A stretch of 41,226 bases of DNA from an uncultured Sphingomonas sp. (GCF_937859915.1 NZ_CALMAW010000111.1:1697-42922), one strand, 5' to 3'. Counted from the first letter of the stretch, positions 18,714 through 27,014 are shown. Translations and numbers: made by a program. Notes: generated by a model not told the origin, from the sequence alone.

Positions 18714-19357
18714 GGACCGTCGGCCGCCGGCTCCCCGAGCAGCGGCTGCATGGCAAGGATCGCCTGCGTCCGATTGTTGACCCCAAGCTTACGGAAGATC
18801 GCGGTGAGATGCGCCTTGATCGTCGCCTCGGTGACGCCCAGTTCGCCCGCGATCTGTTTGTTGAGCCGCCCGTCGGCGAGCGCCATCAGCACGCGCAGCT
18901 GCGCACTCGACAGGTCGGCGATGCGCGCACGCGCCGCGCCGACATCCGCATTGCTGGTCTGCCGGATCGTCGGGAATACGGTTCCCCCGGCGAGAACGGT
19001 GCGCAGCGACGCGAGCGTTTCGTCGAGCGGCTGCGTCTTGGAGAGGTAGCCCGCCGCGCCCAGCACACGCGCCGCCTCGATCAGCTCCGGCTGCTGGCGC
19101 GCCGAGACGATCACGATCGGCACCGTGCCAAGCAGATGCTGCAAGCGCAGGAAGCCCGAAAAGCCGTGCGCATCAGGCAAAACCAGGTCGAGCAGCGCGA
19201 GGCGATAGCCGCGGTGACGACTGATCGCAGCCTCGGCGTCGGCGATCGTGCCGACGCTATCGATGGTCAGCTCGGGCATGGCCACGCGCGCGGCAAGCGC
19301 AAGGCCTTCCCGAATCAGCGGGTGATCGTCCGCCAGCAGCAATCTCGACCCAGACAA
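18710..19357 (-). CDS. NarL/FixJ-type response regulator with LuxR HTH
   Basis: A 215-residue regulator. N-terminal receiver (about 1-120) with D10-D11 in LLADDHPLIREGL, phosphoacceptor D57 in ALLDLVLPDAHG, and a Lys in AGYLSKTQPLDE. C-terminal LuxR helix-turn-helix (about 148-205): LSSAQLRVLMALADGRLNKQIAGELGVTEATIKAHLTAIFRKLGVNNRTQAI. It is the first gene of the operon RR-hybrid kinase-REC (4-bp overlap with the kinase) and probably the transcriptional output of the cassette. The 163-bp divergent region to the REC-Hpt gene is AT-richer than its surroundings and contains an inverted repeat that could be its binding site. Confidence 0.95.
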   Translation of the reverse strand: MSGSRLLLADDHPLIREGLALAARVAMPELTIDSVGTIADAEAAISRHRGYRLALLDLVLPDAHGFSGFLRLQHLLGTVPIVIVSARQQPELIEAARVLGAAGYLSKTQPLDETLASLRTVLAGGTVFPTIRQTSNADVGAARARIADLSSAQLRVLMALADGRLNKQIAGELGVTEATIKAHLTAIFRKLGVNNRTQAILAMQPLLGEPAADGP

Positions 19358-19443
19358 CGATACGCCTCCCGGACAAAGGCGAAGCTATCCTCGCTTCGAC
19401 CTGTTGTCTGCTCTATGACATAGGGTTTGCAGAAACATTGATC

Positions 19444-19486
19444 ATATTCAATTGCTCATTTCCTATTCGACGGGGCTATTGAATAT
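19444..19486. promoter_or_regulatory. Inverted repeat in the divergent regulator promoter region
   Basis: Perfect 9-bp arms ATATTCAAT (19444-19452) and ATTGAATAT (19478-19486) separated by 25 bp, in the AT-richer intergenic region between the LuxR-type regulator and the REC-Hpt gene (ATG 19521). Arm centres are about 34 bp apart, near three helical turns, as for a cooperatively bound dimer pair. Candidate operator for the adjacent LuxR-type regulator; binding is inference. Confidence 0.5.
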
Positions 19487-19520
19487 TCGCTCGCGCTTCC
19501 TTAGCACAGTTTGGCACCCG

Positions 19521-20225
19521 ATGGCGGATGATCCTTTCCTTCTTCTTATAGACGATGAGCCGGCTCATCATACCCTTGCCGACGCCGTACTGACCGCCGG
19601 CGGATGGCGCGTGGACCATGCTGACGACGGCGAGACGGGTGTCGGGATCGCGGCATGCCGGCGCTATGCCCTCGTCCTGATCGATATCCAGATGCCGGGC
19701 ATGACCGGTTTCGAGGCGAGCTGCGCCATCCGCAACGGGCCGGGCGCCAGCGCCAGCGCGCCGATCCTCGCCTTCACGGCACAGCGGGGCGCCGATCTGC
19801 AGGCCGGCATCCGCGCCGCCGGCATGGACGGGCTCGTCACCAAGCCCTTTACCGCGGAAACGCTGCGCGAAGCGGCTTTGCGCTGGTGGCCGACCGACCT
19901 GCCAGCCCCGGTCCGCCGGCTCGCGGCAACATTCGGTATCGCAGAAATCGCAGGTCTGATCGACCGCTTCCGCGCGCAGCTCGAACAGACGCTGGCGTGT
20001 GAGGATAATGCCGGCGACATCGCGCACGCGCACAAGCTGGCGGGCGTCGCCGGCACGCTGGGATTTCCCGACGTCCATCGCCCCTGGCTTGCGGTGTCGG
20101 AGGGAGATGCCTCCGCTTATGCCGAGGCGCGGACCAGCGCGCGACAGGCGCTGGCCCAGATCGCGGCGGCCGGAATCGGTGCGCCCCGCGCCGATGGCGA
20201 CCGGCGATCGATCGACGAATATTAG
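19521..20225 (+). CDS. Receiver-Hpt protein (REC plus histidine phosphotransfer domain)
   Basis: A 234-residue protein. Receiver domain about 5-122: LLLIDDEPAHH, phosphoacceptor D55 in LVLIDIQMPGMTGF, TAQRG, and Lys in LVTKPFTAETL. The C-terminal part about 130-215 contains IAHAHKLAGVAGTLGF, the Hpt signature with the phospho-His at H171. REC and Hpt in one chain, with no kinase core, fit a phosphorelay shuttle. ATG 19521 was chosen because it starts right before the receiver; the frame runs back to 19452 through the promoter region. It is divergent from the LuxR regulator/hybrid kinase/REC operon, whose kinase lacks an Hpt domain, so this is the probable missing relay member. Confidence 0.88.
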   Translation: MADDPFLLLIDDEPAHHTLADAVLTAGGWRVDHADDGETGVGIAACRRYALVLIDIQMPGMTGFEASCAIRNGPGASASAPILAFTAQRGADLQAGIRAAGMDGLVTKPFTAETLREAALRWWPTDLPAPVRRLAATFGIAEIAGLIDRFRAQLEQTLACEDNAGDIAHAHKLAGVAGTLGFPDVHRPWLAVSEGDASAYAEARTSARQALAQIAAAGIGAPRADGDRRSIDEY

Positions 20226-20237
20226 ACTTTGGTCTAA
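20222..20237. promoter_or_regulatory. TTAGAC inverted repeat after the REC-Hpt gene
   Basis: A perfect palindrome TTAGAC-TTTG-GTCTAA spans the REC-Hpt stop codon, and a further TTTAGAC lies near 20261, followed by about 70 bp before the DUF2141 gene. With only 6-bp AT-containing arms it is a poor terminator; it could be an operator for the DUF2141-hpnN unit. The rest of 20238-20333 shows only the GAGG ribosome-binding site. Confidence 0.35.
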
Positions 20238-20333
20238 CAATACTTGGTCGTTCAAAAATTTAGACGCTGTCGCCGCGAGGCGAAATTGGCGCCGTGCCTC
20301 GACAGACGGATCGATCTGTGGTGAGGCGCGGCG

Positions 20334-20774
20334 ATGACGATGCGACCGGCGGCCTGTGCCCTTCCGATGTTCCTGCCGCTGCTCCTCGCCGCTTCCGCCC
20401 CGACCGGAGCGCCGGTGGAGGTCGAGGTCGGCAACGTCACCAGCACCCAAGGCGGCGTCCATGTCGACATCTGCCCCCAGGCGCAGTTCCTGACCAGCGA
20501 CTGCCCCTATTTCACGACGGTGCCCGCCAAGCTCGGCACGACGGTCGTCGTGATCGCCAACGTGCCGCCTGGCCGCTATGCCGCGCAGGTGTTCCACGAC
20601 CGCAACAGCAACGGCAAGATCGATCGTGGCCTGTTCGGCATTCCCAAGGAGCCGGTCGGCTTCTCGAATGATGCGCCGATCCACATGGCGCCGCCGCGAT
20701 GGGATGCCGCCATGTTCGTCCATGGCACTGCGCCTCAGCGCATCGCGCTGAAGTTGCGCACTAGCTTCCTCTAG
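20334..20774 (+). CDS. DUF2141 exported protein next to hpnN
   Basis: A 146-residue secreted protein with an N-terminal signal peptide (about 1-26, LPMFLPLLLAASAPTGA) and one DUF2141 domain: VEVEVGNVTSTQGGVHVDIC, then VVVIANVPPGRYAAQVFHDRNSNGKIDRGLFGIPKEPVGFSNDA. The DRNSNGKID stretch resembles a Ca-binding loop and is typical of the family. Two Cys (CPQAQFLTSDC) could form a disulfide. Function of DUF2141 is not established. It lies 11 bp before hpnN on the same strand, so a periplasmic role connected with that hopanoid transporter is a reasonable inference. Confidence 0.85.
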   Translation: MTMRPAACALPMFLPLLLAASAPTGAPVEVEVGNVTSTQGGVHVDICPQAQFLTSDCPYFTTVPAKLGTTVVVIANVPPGRYAAQVFHDRNSNGKIDRGLFGIPKEPVGFSNDAPIHMAPPRWDAAMFVHGTAPQRIALKLRTSFL

Positions 20775-20785
20775 GCGTCGTCCGC

Positions 20786-23380
20786 ATGTCGCATCCGCTC
20801 GTCCGCCTGGTCGCGCTTGCTTGCCGCCGACCCTATGCGACCGTCTCGACCGCGCTGCTGCTGACCGCCCTGGCGCTGGTCTATGCCGGCGCGCATTTCT
20901 CGATGACGACCGATGCGAGCGCGCTGATATCGCCGAGCGTGCCCTGGCGGATGGCCGAACATCGCATGGACCGCGCCTTCCCGCAGAATGGCGATACGAT
21001 CCTTGTTGTGATCGACGGCGCCACGCCTGAACTCGCCGAGCGCGCCGCCGCCGGCCTTGCCGCCAAGATGCGCGCCGATCCGCGTCACTTCCGCCACGTC
21101 ACCCGCCCCGATGGCGGCGACTATTTCGCGCGCGAAGGCCTGTTGTTCGGCAGCGAGGATGACGTTCGCGCCGCGACCGGACAGATGATCGCCGCGCAGC
21201 CGTTCCTCGGGCCGCTCGCCGCCGATCCATCGCTGCGCGGGATCGCCGGCGCGCTCGACACGATGCTGACCGGAGTCGCAAGAGGCGACGCGCCGCTTGC
21301 GCGCATTGATAGGCCCATGGCCGCGCTTGCCGACGCACTCGACCGGCAGGCGGCGGGCAAGCCGAGCTTCTTCTCCTGGCAAGCGTTGTTCGGAGGCGAG
21401 ACAGCGGCGACGGCGGCGCCCAAGCGCCGGCTGGTGCTCGCCACCCCGATCCTCGATTTCGGGGCATTGATGCCCGGCGTTCCTGCGACCGACGCGGTGC
21501 GCGCCGATGCCGCGGCGCTCCAACTCGACGCAGCGCACGGCGTCCATTTCGGCATCACCGGCTCGGTACCGCTGTCGGACGAGGAGTTCGCGAGCCTCGC
21601 CGATCATGCCTGGCTGGTCGGCGGGACGATGCTGCTCGCGATGCTGGTGACGCTGCGGCTGGCGGTGCGGTCATGGCGGATCGTCGCAGCGATCCTCGGC
21701 ACCACGATCGCCGGCTTGGTCATCACCGCCGCGGTCGGACTGGCGGCGGTCGGCCAATTCAACCTGATTTCGGTTGCGTTCATCCCGTTGTTCGTGGGCC
21801 TCGGCGTCGATTTCGGGATCCAGATCGGCGTCCGCTTTCAGGCCGAGCGGCTCGTTCACGCAACGCCCGCAGAGGCGATGGCCGCCGCGGCCGCCGCGCT
21901 GGGCGCACCCTTGCTGCTAGCGGCCGGCGCGGTCTGCCTGGGCTTCCTCGCCTTCCTGCCGACCGACTATGTCGGGATCGCGCAGCTTGGCGTCATCGCC
22001 GGGTTGGGCATGGTCATCGCGTTGCTGCTCGCGGTGACGCTGCTGCCGGCGCTGCTGATGCTGGTCGGCGGCGGACGGCCGCAGGCTGAGCTCGGCAATC
22101 CGCGCCTCGCCGCCGCCGATGCCTTCCTAATCCGTCGGCGTGGCCTCGTCCTGGCCGCCTTCGGGGTCGCGATGGTCCTCGGCGTCGCCAGCCTGGCGCT
22201 GGTGCGCTTCGACTTCAATCCGCTCCATCTGCGCAATGCCAAGGGCGAAGCGATGGCGACGCTCGCGGATCTGATGCAAGACCCGACCCGCGACCCGAAT
22301 ACGATCGACATATTGGCGCCCAATCTCGGCGCGGGACAGGCGCTCGCCGCACGGCTCGCCCGACTTCCCGAGGTTGGCCAGGCGCTGACCGCGGCAAGTC
22401 TCGTCCCAGACGACCAGGCGCCCAAGCTCGCGATGATCGCCAACGCGCAGGCCTTGCTCGATTTTACCCTCAATCCGTTCGCGCCGGCCGCCGCGGCGAG
22501 CGATGCCGAGACGATTGCTGCACTGCACGCCACGGCCAAAAGCCTGCGCGGTGCGGCAACCGGATCGGATCGCGCGAGCGTCGACGCGCGCCGCCTGGCG
22601 GCGGCGTTCGATCGACTGAGCGGAGGCTCCGTACACGAGCGTCAGGCGGCGACCGCGATGCTCGTGCCACCACTCGAGACCATGCTCGACCAGATGCGCG
22701 CCGCGCTCGCCGCGCAACCCACGTCGGTGGCGACACTGCCGTCCGACCTGCGCCAGGACTGGATCGCCCCCGACGGCAGCGCCAAGGTTCAGCTCACCGC
22801 CGCCGGCACCGATCGCAGCGACGCCGCGCTGGCCCGCTTCGTCGCCGCGGTACAAAAGGTGGCGCCGCAGGCAATCGGCCCCGCGGTCTCCGAGCAATCC
22901 GCGGCGCACACCGTCGCCATGGCCTTCGTCGAGGCGGGCATCCTGGCGCTCGCGGCGGTCAGCCTGCTGCTGCTGCTGGTGTTACGCAATGTGCGCGAGG
23001 TGGCGTTCACCCTGGCGCCCGTCGTGCTGTCGGGCTTTCTCACGCTCGGGACGTGCGTGCTGATCGGGCAGCCGATCAACTTCGCCAACATCATCGCCTT
23101 TCCGCTGCTCTTCGGCGTCGGCGTCGCCTTCCACATCTATTTCGTGATGGCGTGGCGTCGGGGCGCGACCGACCTGCTTCAGTCGCCGCTGGCGCGCGCC
23201 GTGTTCTTTTCCGCGCTGGCGACGGGGTCGGCGTTCGGCTCGCTGTGGCTGTCGCGCCATCCCGGCACCGCGAGCATGGGCAAGATCCTGATGATCTCGC
23301 TCGCCTGGACGCTGGTCTGCGCGCTGATCTTCGAGCCGGCGCTGCTCGGGCCGCAGCGCAAGGACTCCCCTCCCGCATAG
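20786..23380 (+). CDS. hpnN: RND-family hopanoid transporter HpnN
   Basis: An 864-residue MMPL/RND membrane protein. Layout: TM1 (about 15-35), a large periplasmic domain (about 36-270), a TM bundle about 272-440 (HAWLVGGTMLLAMLVTLRL, FIPLFVGLGVDFGIQIGVRF, YVGIAQLGVIAGLGMVIALLLAVTLLPALLML), TM7 near 455-475, a second periplasmic domain, and a C-terminal bundle about 710-855 (MAFVEAGILALAAVSLLLLLVL, IAFPLLFGVGVAFHIYFVMAWRR). The Asp in GVDFGI is the usual RND position. HpnN exports or moves hopanoids to the outer membrane in Alphaproteobacteria (shown in Rhodopseudomonas). It faces hpnM tail to tail across 12 bp containing a hairpin. Confidence 0.93.
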   Translation: MSHPLVRLVALACRRPYATVSTALLLTALALVYAGAHFSMTTDASALISPSVPWRMAEHRMDRAFPQNGDTILVVIDGATPELAERAAAGLAAKMRADPRHFRHVTRPDGGDYFAREGLLFGSEDDVRAATGQMIAAQPFLGPLAADPSLRGIAGALDTMLTGVARGDAPLARIDRPMAALADALDRQAAGKPSFFSWQALFGGETAATAAPKRRLVLATPILDFGALMPGVPATDAVRADAAALQLDAAHGVHFGITGSVPLSDEEFASLADHAWLVGGTMLLAMLVTLRLAVRSWRIVAAILGTTIAGLVITAAVGLAAVGQFNLISVAFIPLFVGLGVDFGIQIGVRFQAERLVHATPAEAMAAAAAALGAPLLLAAGAVCLGFLAFLPTDYVGIAQLGVIAGLGMVIALLLAVTLLPALLMLVGGGRPQAELGNPRLAAADAFLIRRRGLVLAAFGVAMVLGVASLALVRFDFNPLHLRNAKGEAMATLADLMQDPTRDPNTIDILAPNLGAGQALAARLARLPEVGQALTAASLVPDDQAPKLAMIANAQALLDFTLNPFAPAAAASDAETIAALHATAKSLRGAATGSDRASVDARRLAAAFDRLSGGSVHERQAATAMLVPPLETMLDQMRAALAAQPTSVATLPSDLRQDWIAPDGSAKVQLTAAGTDRSDAALARFVAAVQKVAPQAIGPAVSEQSAAHTVAMAFVEAGILALAAVSLLLLLVLRNVREVAFTLAPVVLSGFLTLGTCVLIGQPINFANIIAFPLLFGVGVAFHIYFVMAWRRGATDLLQSPLARAVFFSALATGSAFGSLWLSRHPGTASMGKILMISLAWTLVCALIFEPALLGPQRKDSPPA

Positions 23381-23388
23381 GAGGGGAG
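23365..23388. terminator. Hairpin between convergent hpnN and hpnM
   Basis: A perfect 9-bp stem CTCCCCTCC/GGAGGGGAG with a 6-nt loop overlaps the hpnN stop codon. There is no T-run, so it is at best a weak bidirectional terminator or an mRNA 3'-end stabiliser. Confidence 0.5.
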
Positions 23389-23392
23389 CGCG

Positions 23393-23980
23393 TCACTTCA
23401 CCGTGTCGAGCTGCGCCAGCTTCTTGACCAGCGCGGCGATCCCGCCGCTCTGCACCGTGCTCGCCAGATCCGCGCGCTGGAGCGCGAGGTTGCTCACCCC
23501 GCCCGAGATCACGTCGACGACCTTCCACGTCCCGCCGGCCTGCCGCATCCGGTAGAACAGCGTGTCGCTATTGATCGTCACCTTGACGACCTTCTCCGCG
23601 CCATGTGCGATCGGCTGCGGCGCGACGGCGAAGCGTTCGCCCGAAAATTCCTTGAAGTTGCGCGCCAGCGACACGGCCGAATGGCGCGTCAGCGCAGCGA
23701 TCGCCGCCGCCTTGTCGCTTGCCGAGGCGCTGCTCCACGCAGGGCCGACGACCAGCGCCGCGATGCCCGGCATGTCGTAATAGCTTTTCACCAGCGGCTC
23801 GAAGCGATCCGTCCGCGCCGATGCGCCGAGCTTGGCCTTCATGATCGCGATCACGCCGTCGTCATAGCTGCCGATCCGCGCCACCGCGGGGTCGCCCGCC
23901 TGCGCCTGCACGGCGGCAGGTGCCGCAAGCGCGACAAGCAGGGCGGCAAGACTGTGGGTTCGAAGTGTCAACGTCGTCAT
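23393..23980 (-). CDS. hpnM: HpnM, MlaC/Ttg2D-like periplasmic protein
   Basis: A 195-residue periplasmic protein of the MlaC (Ttg2D) phospholipid/lipid carrier family, HpnM branch. N-terminal signal peptide (about 1-27, LAALLVALAAPAAVQAQA); mature part with RFEPLVKSYYDMPGIAALVVG, FTxxLARH-like ALTRHSAVSLARNFKEFSGERF, and the strands VVKVTINSDTLFYRMRQAGGTWKVVDVISGGVSNLALQRADLASTVQSGGIAALV, typical of MlaC. It probably carries a hopanoid or related lipid across the periplasm together with HpnN. At ATG 23980 the GGAGG lies directly against the start codon, so the TTG three codons later (9-bp spacing) may be the true start; the signal peptide is intact either way. Confidence 0.88.
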   Translation of the reverse strand: MTTLTLRTHSLAALLVALAAPAAVQAQAGDPAVARIGSYDDGVIAIMKAKLGASARTDRFEPLVKSYYDMPGIAALVVGPAWSSASASDKAAAIAALTRHSAVSLARNFKEFSGERFAVAPQPIAHGAEKVVKVTINSDTLFYRMRQAGGTWKVVDVISGGVSNLALQRADLASTVQSGGIAALVKKLAQLDTVK

Positions 23981-24061
23981 CCTCCGGTCAGGCGAACGCC
24001 ATGGGGTGTGGCGCAATAACCCCTGCTGAACACCGCCGTGCGCTCAAGGGTTGCGGCTCTC

Positions 24062-24090
24062 TTTCGCATCCGTGACGGAACGACTATGTG
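24062..24090 (+). promoter_or_regulatory. Possible ispH-hpnH promoter
   Basis: TTTCGC (24062-24067), 17 bp, TATGTG (24085-24090), 24 bp before the ispH ATG. The -35 is weak. It is the best pairing in the 134-bp hpnM-ispH divergent interval, in which nothing else was recognised. Confidence 0.35.
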
Positions 24091-24114
24091 GGGCGCGCGC
24101 CTCGGGAGACATTG

Positions 24115-25065
24115 ATGGTCAAGGTATTGCTAGCTCAACCCCGTGGTTTCTGCGCGGGCGTCATCCGCGCGATCGACATCGTCGATCAGGCGCTCGACCG
24201 CACTGGTGAGCCCGTCTACGTCCGTCACGAGATCGTCCATAATCGCCATGTCGTCGATACGCTCAAGGCCAAGGGCGCGGTGTTCGTCGAGGAGTTGAGC
24301 GAGGTGCCCGCGGGCGCCGTCACGATTTTTTCCGCGCACGGCGTCAGCCGCGCGGTGCAGCTAGACGCCGAGGCCAAGGGCCTGCCGGTGATCGACGCCA
24401 CCTGTCCGCTGGTCAGCAAGGTGCACGCGCAGGGGCGCCGCTATGTGGCGACCGGGCGGACGCTGGTGCTGATCGGCCATGCCGGCCATCCCGAGGTCGA
24501 GGGCACGCTCGGCCAGATCGACGGCGAGGTCCATCTCGTCGGCTCGCCGCAGGAGGTGGCAACGCTCGCCCTGCCGCTCGATCGCCCGATCGCCTATATC
24601 ACGCAGACGACTCTGTCGGTCGACGACACGCGCGCGATCATCGCGGCGCTCAAGGCGCGCTTTTCGGACGTCACCGGCCCCGACACGTCGGACATCTGCT
24701 ATGCCACGCAGAATCGCCAGTCGGCCGTGCGCGCGCTGTGCGAGCAGGCCGACATGCTGATCGTCGTCGGTTCGACCAACAGCTCCAATTCCAACCGGCT
24801 GCGCGAGATCGGCGAGGAGATGGGCAAGCCCGCCTTCCTCGTCGCCGACGGCTCGGAGCTCGATCCCGCCTGGCTCGACGGCATCGAGACGATCGGGCTC
24901 ACCGCCGGCGCCTCGGCGCCCGAGGAACTCGTCCAGAGCGTGATCGCCGCGATCGAGCGGATCACCCCCGCCACCGTCTCGCCCCTCGACGGACTCGAGG
25001 AAAATGTGCAATTCCGCCTGCCGCCCGCGCTTGCGCGGCTGCAGCCGCGTGCCCGCGTAGCCTGA
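24115..25065 (+). CDS. ispH: 4-hydroxy-3-methylbut-2-enyl diphosphate reductase
   Basis: The last enzyme of the MEP pathway, a [4Fe-4S] reductase giving IPP and DMAPP, 316 residues. The three cluster cysteines are C13 (RGFCAGV), C97 (DATCPLV) and C195 ([10 protein letters not shown]). Active-site residues H42 (HEIVHN), H75 (SAHGV), H125 and E127 ([10 protein letters not shown]) and the SNSNRLREI phosphate-binding stretch are present. ATG 24115 follows GGGAGAC and fits family N-termini. It lies 10 bp upstream of hpnH; placing the isoprenoid precursor enzyme in the hopanoid locus makes sense for flux. The frame could start slightly earlier (24088) but without support. Confidence 0.97.
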   Translation: MVKVLLAQPRGFCAGVIRAIDIVDQALDRTGEPVYVRHEIVHNRHVVDTLKAKGAVFVEELSEVPAGAVTIFSAHGVSRAVQLDAEAKGLPVIDATCPLVSKVHAQGRRYVATGRTLVLIGHAGHPEVEGTLGQIDGEVHLVGSPQEVATLALPLDRPIAYITQTTLSVDDTRAIIAALKARFSDVTGPDTSDICYATQNRQSAVRALCEQADMLIVVGSTNSSNSNRLREIGEEMGKPAFLVADGSELDPAWLDGIETIGLTAGASAPEELVQSVIAAIERITPATVSPLDGLEENVQFRLPPALARLQPRARVA

Positions 25066-25075
25066 GGACCCCAGC

Positions 25076-26221
25076 ATGACCCTACCCCTCGCCGTCGTCG
25101 CACGGATCGGCGCCTATACCGTCGGCCAGGAGCTGCGCGGTCGCAAATATCCGATGGTGCTGATGCTCGAGCCGCTGCTGCGCTGCAACCTCGCCTGCCC
25201 CGGCTGCGGCAAGATCGACTATCCCGATCCGATCCTCAACCAGCGTCTGTCGTACCAGCAGTGCATGGACGCGATCGACGAATGCGGCGCGCCGGCCGTC
25301 TCGATCGCGGGCGGCGAACCGCTGCTCCACCGCGAGATGCCCAAGATCGTCCAGGGTTATCTCGCGAAGAAGAAGTTCGTCATCCTGTGCACCAATGCGT
25401 TGCTGCTCAAGAAGAAGATCGACGACTACAAGCCGCACAAATATTTCACCTGGTCGATCCATCTCGATGGCGACCAGGCGATGCACGACCATGCCGTCGA
25501 CCAGACCGGCACCTATACCGTCGCGGTCGAGGCGATCGAGCTGGCCAAGGCCAAGGGTTTCCGCGTCCAGGTCAATTGCACCGTGTTCGACGGCGCCGAT
25601 CCGGCCCGGCTGGCGGCGTTCTTCGACGAGATGAAGCGGCTCGACGTCGAGATCACAATCTCGCCCGGCTATGCCTATGAGCGCGCGTCGGACAAGGAGC
25701 ATTTCCTCAGCCGCACCAAGACCAAGACCTTCTTCCGCGACGTCTTCTCGCGTGGCGACAACGGCAAGGCCTGGACCTTCACCAACTCGCCGCTGTTCCT
25801 CGATTTCCTCGCGGGCAACCAGAGCTACGAATGCACGCCCTGGTCGATGCCGCTGCGCACCGTCTTCGGCTGGCAGAAGCCCTGCTACCTTGTCGGCGAA
25901 GGCTATGTGGAGACCTTCTCGGAGCTGATGGAAGGCACCGAGTGGGACGAATATGGCGTCGGCAAGTACGAGAAATGCTCGGACTGCATGGTGCATTGCG
26001 GATTCGAGGGTACGGCCGCGGCCGACGGCATCCGCCATCCGCTCAAATTCATGAACGTTGGTCGCAAGGGCATCCGCACGACGGGCCCGATGGCCGAGGA
26101 CATCGACATCAGCAAGGCGCGCCCTGCCGAGGACGTGTTCTCAACCCATGTCGAGCGGGAGCTCGCGCTGATCGCCAAGACCAAACCCGGCTCGGCAAAG
26201 CACGTCGTAGCCACGACTTAG
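25076..26221 (+). CDS. hpnH: HpnH, adenosyl-hopene synthase (radical SAM)
   Basis: A 381-residue radical SAM enzyme that joins the 5'-deoxyadenosyl group to diploptene, giving adenosylhopane, the first step of C35 hopanoid side-chain formation. The cluster motif is C37-NLA-C41-PG-C44; the SAM-binding GGEPLLHREM follows near residues 80-90, then WSIHLDGDQAMHD. Near the C-terminus is a further Cys group, YEKCSDCMVHCGFEG. Length and sequence pattern fit HpnH closely. A TGAGGA ribosome-binding site lies just before the ATG. The last 81 bp overlap the 3' end of hpnG on the other strand. Confidence 0.96.
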   Translation: MTLPLAVVARIGAYTVGQELRGRKYPMVLMLEPLLRCNLACPGCGKIDYPDPILNQRLSYQQCMDAIDECGAPAVSIAGGEPLLHREMPKIVQGYLAKKKFVILCTNALLLKKKIDDYKPHKYFTWSIHLDGDQAMHDHAVDQTGTYTVAVEAIELAKAKGFRVQVNCTVFDGADPARLAAFFDEMKRLDVEITISPGYAYERASDKEHFLSRTKTKTFFRDVFSRGDNGKAWTFTNSPLFLDFLAGNQSYECTPWSMPLRTVFGWQKPCYLVGEGYVETFSELMEGTEWDEYGVGKYEKCSDCMVHCGFEGTAAADGIRHPLKFMNVGRKGIRTTGPMAEDIDISKARPAEDVFSTHVERELALIAKTKPGSAKHVVATT

Positions 26222-26896
26222 CCGCTTCATCGCGCGGCCGGCGTCCATCCCGACGCCGACCAGCGCGGGAATCTGCCACGGCCGGATCAGGATCGCGAGC
26301 AGTAGCGCGCCGATCCTAATCCCGCCGTCGGGCGCCATCGCGACCTGGACGGCGCGGGGCATCGATCGGTCGGCGGCGTCCGACACCACGCGCGCCACGG
26401 CAAAGGGCAACGCATGCCGCTGTGCGACGCGCGCGGCGATGTGGCTCTCCATGTCGCAGGCCAGCGCGCGCGTCGAAAAGTGCAGCGACTCCTTCTGCGC
26501 GGCGGTGACGATCATCGTGCCGTCGGCATGGATGCGGCCGACCACGGCGCCGGGCAGCAGCGCCGCGATGCGGCTGATCCAGCCCGTCGACGCATCCTTG
26601 CGCGCGGTCGGTTCGGTCACCGGTCGGACGTCGCGCGGCCTGCTCGCGCCGACGCTCCATTCGCGCCGCTCCATGGCGGTCGGCGAGAGCGTGCCGACCA
26701 CCCAGTCGCCGACCGCCAGCCGCGGCGCGAGCGCGCCCGCCAGCCCAACGCTCAGGATCGCCGTGGCACCGGCGGCCACGCCCGCCTCGAGTTCCGCTTC
26801 AAAGCGATCATGATCGGTGCCGGCGACGATGACGGTGACGCCATCCCGCGCAAGCGCCTTGGCCTCGCGCTTCATGCCCGTCGCGACGAGGATCAT
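26141..26896 (-). CDS. hpnG: HpnG, adenosylhopane nucleosidase/phosphorylase
   Basis: A 251-residue member of the nucleoside phosphorylase/MTAN fold. HpnG removes adenine from adenosylhopane to give ribosylhopane (or its phosphate). Seen: the N-terminal LVATGMKREAKAL, AILSVGLAGALAPRLAVGDWVV (phosphate/ribose loop), IHADGTMIV, and CDMESHIAARVAQRHALPFAVARVVSDAAD, which carries the ribose-binding Glu and the base-binding Asp. It is transcribed after shc in the minus-strand hpn operon, 118 bp away. The final 26 codons are antisense to the end of hpnH, so both proteins' C-termini are encoded by the same 81 bp. Confidence 0.9.
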   Translation of the reverse strand: MILVATGMKREAKALARDGVTVIVAGTDHDRFEAELEAGVAAGATAILSVGLAGALAPRLAVGDWVVGTLSPTAMERREWSVGASRPRDVRPVTEPTARKDASTGWISRIAALLPGAVVGRIHADGTMIVTAAQKESLHFSTRALACDMESHIAARVAQRHALPFAVARVVSDAADRSMPRAVQVAMAPDGGIRIGALLLAILIRPWQIPALVGVGMDAGRAMKRLSRGYDVLCRAGFGLGDQRELPLDMG

Positions 26897-26917
26897 GCGG
26901 CGACTGCCACACCGCTA

Positions 26918-26997
26918 CCGTTCGTCCTCAGCGAAGAGAGACATGCGGCAGGCGCCGCGTTTGGGTCACGCACTTCGACTGCGCTTGGTGCGAACGG
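26918..26997. repeat. Diverged palindromic repeat between shc and hpnG
   Basis: Arm CCGTTCGTCCTCAGCGAA (from 26918) and arm TTCGACTGCGCTTGGTGCGAACGG (to 26997) pair imperfectly. It is a worn copy of the element at 39701-39783 (CCGTTCG...GCGCAGTCGAAG). It fills most of the shc-hpnG spacer inside the operon. Confidence 0.6.
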
Positions 26998-27014
26998 ATG
27001 AGGGACGTTCATCC

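Noticed and set aside
17037-19049. 670-codon open frame antisense to the hybrid kinase
   Set aside because: Composition is typical of a shadow frame (Arg, Gln, His, Asp rich); no domain recognised; the kinase with all its motifs is on the other strand.
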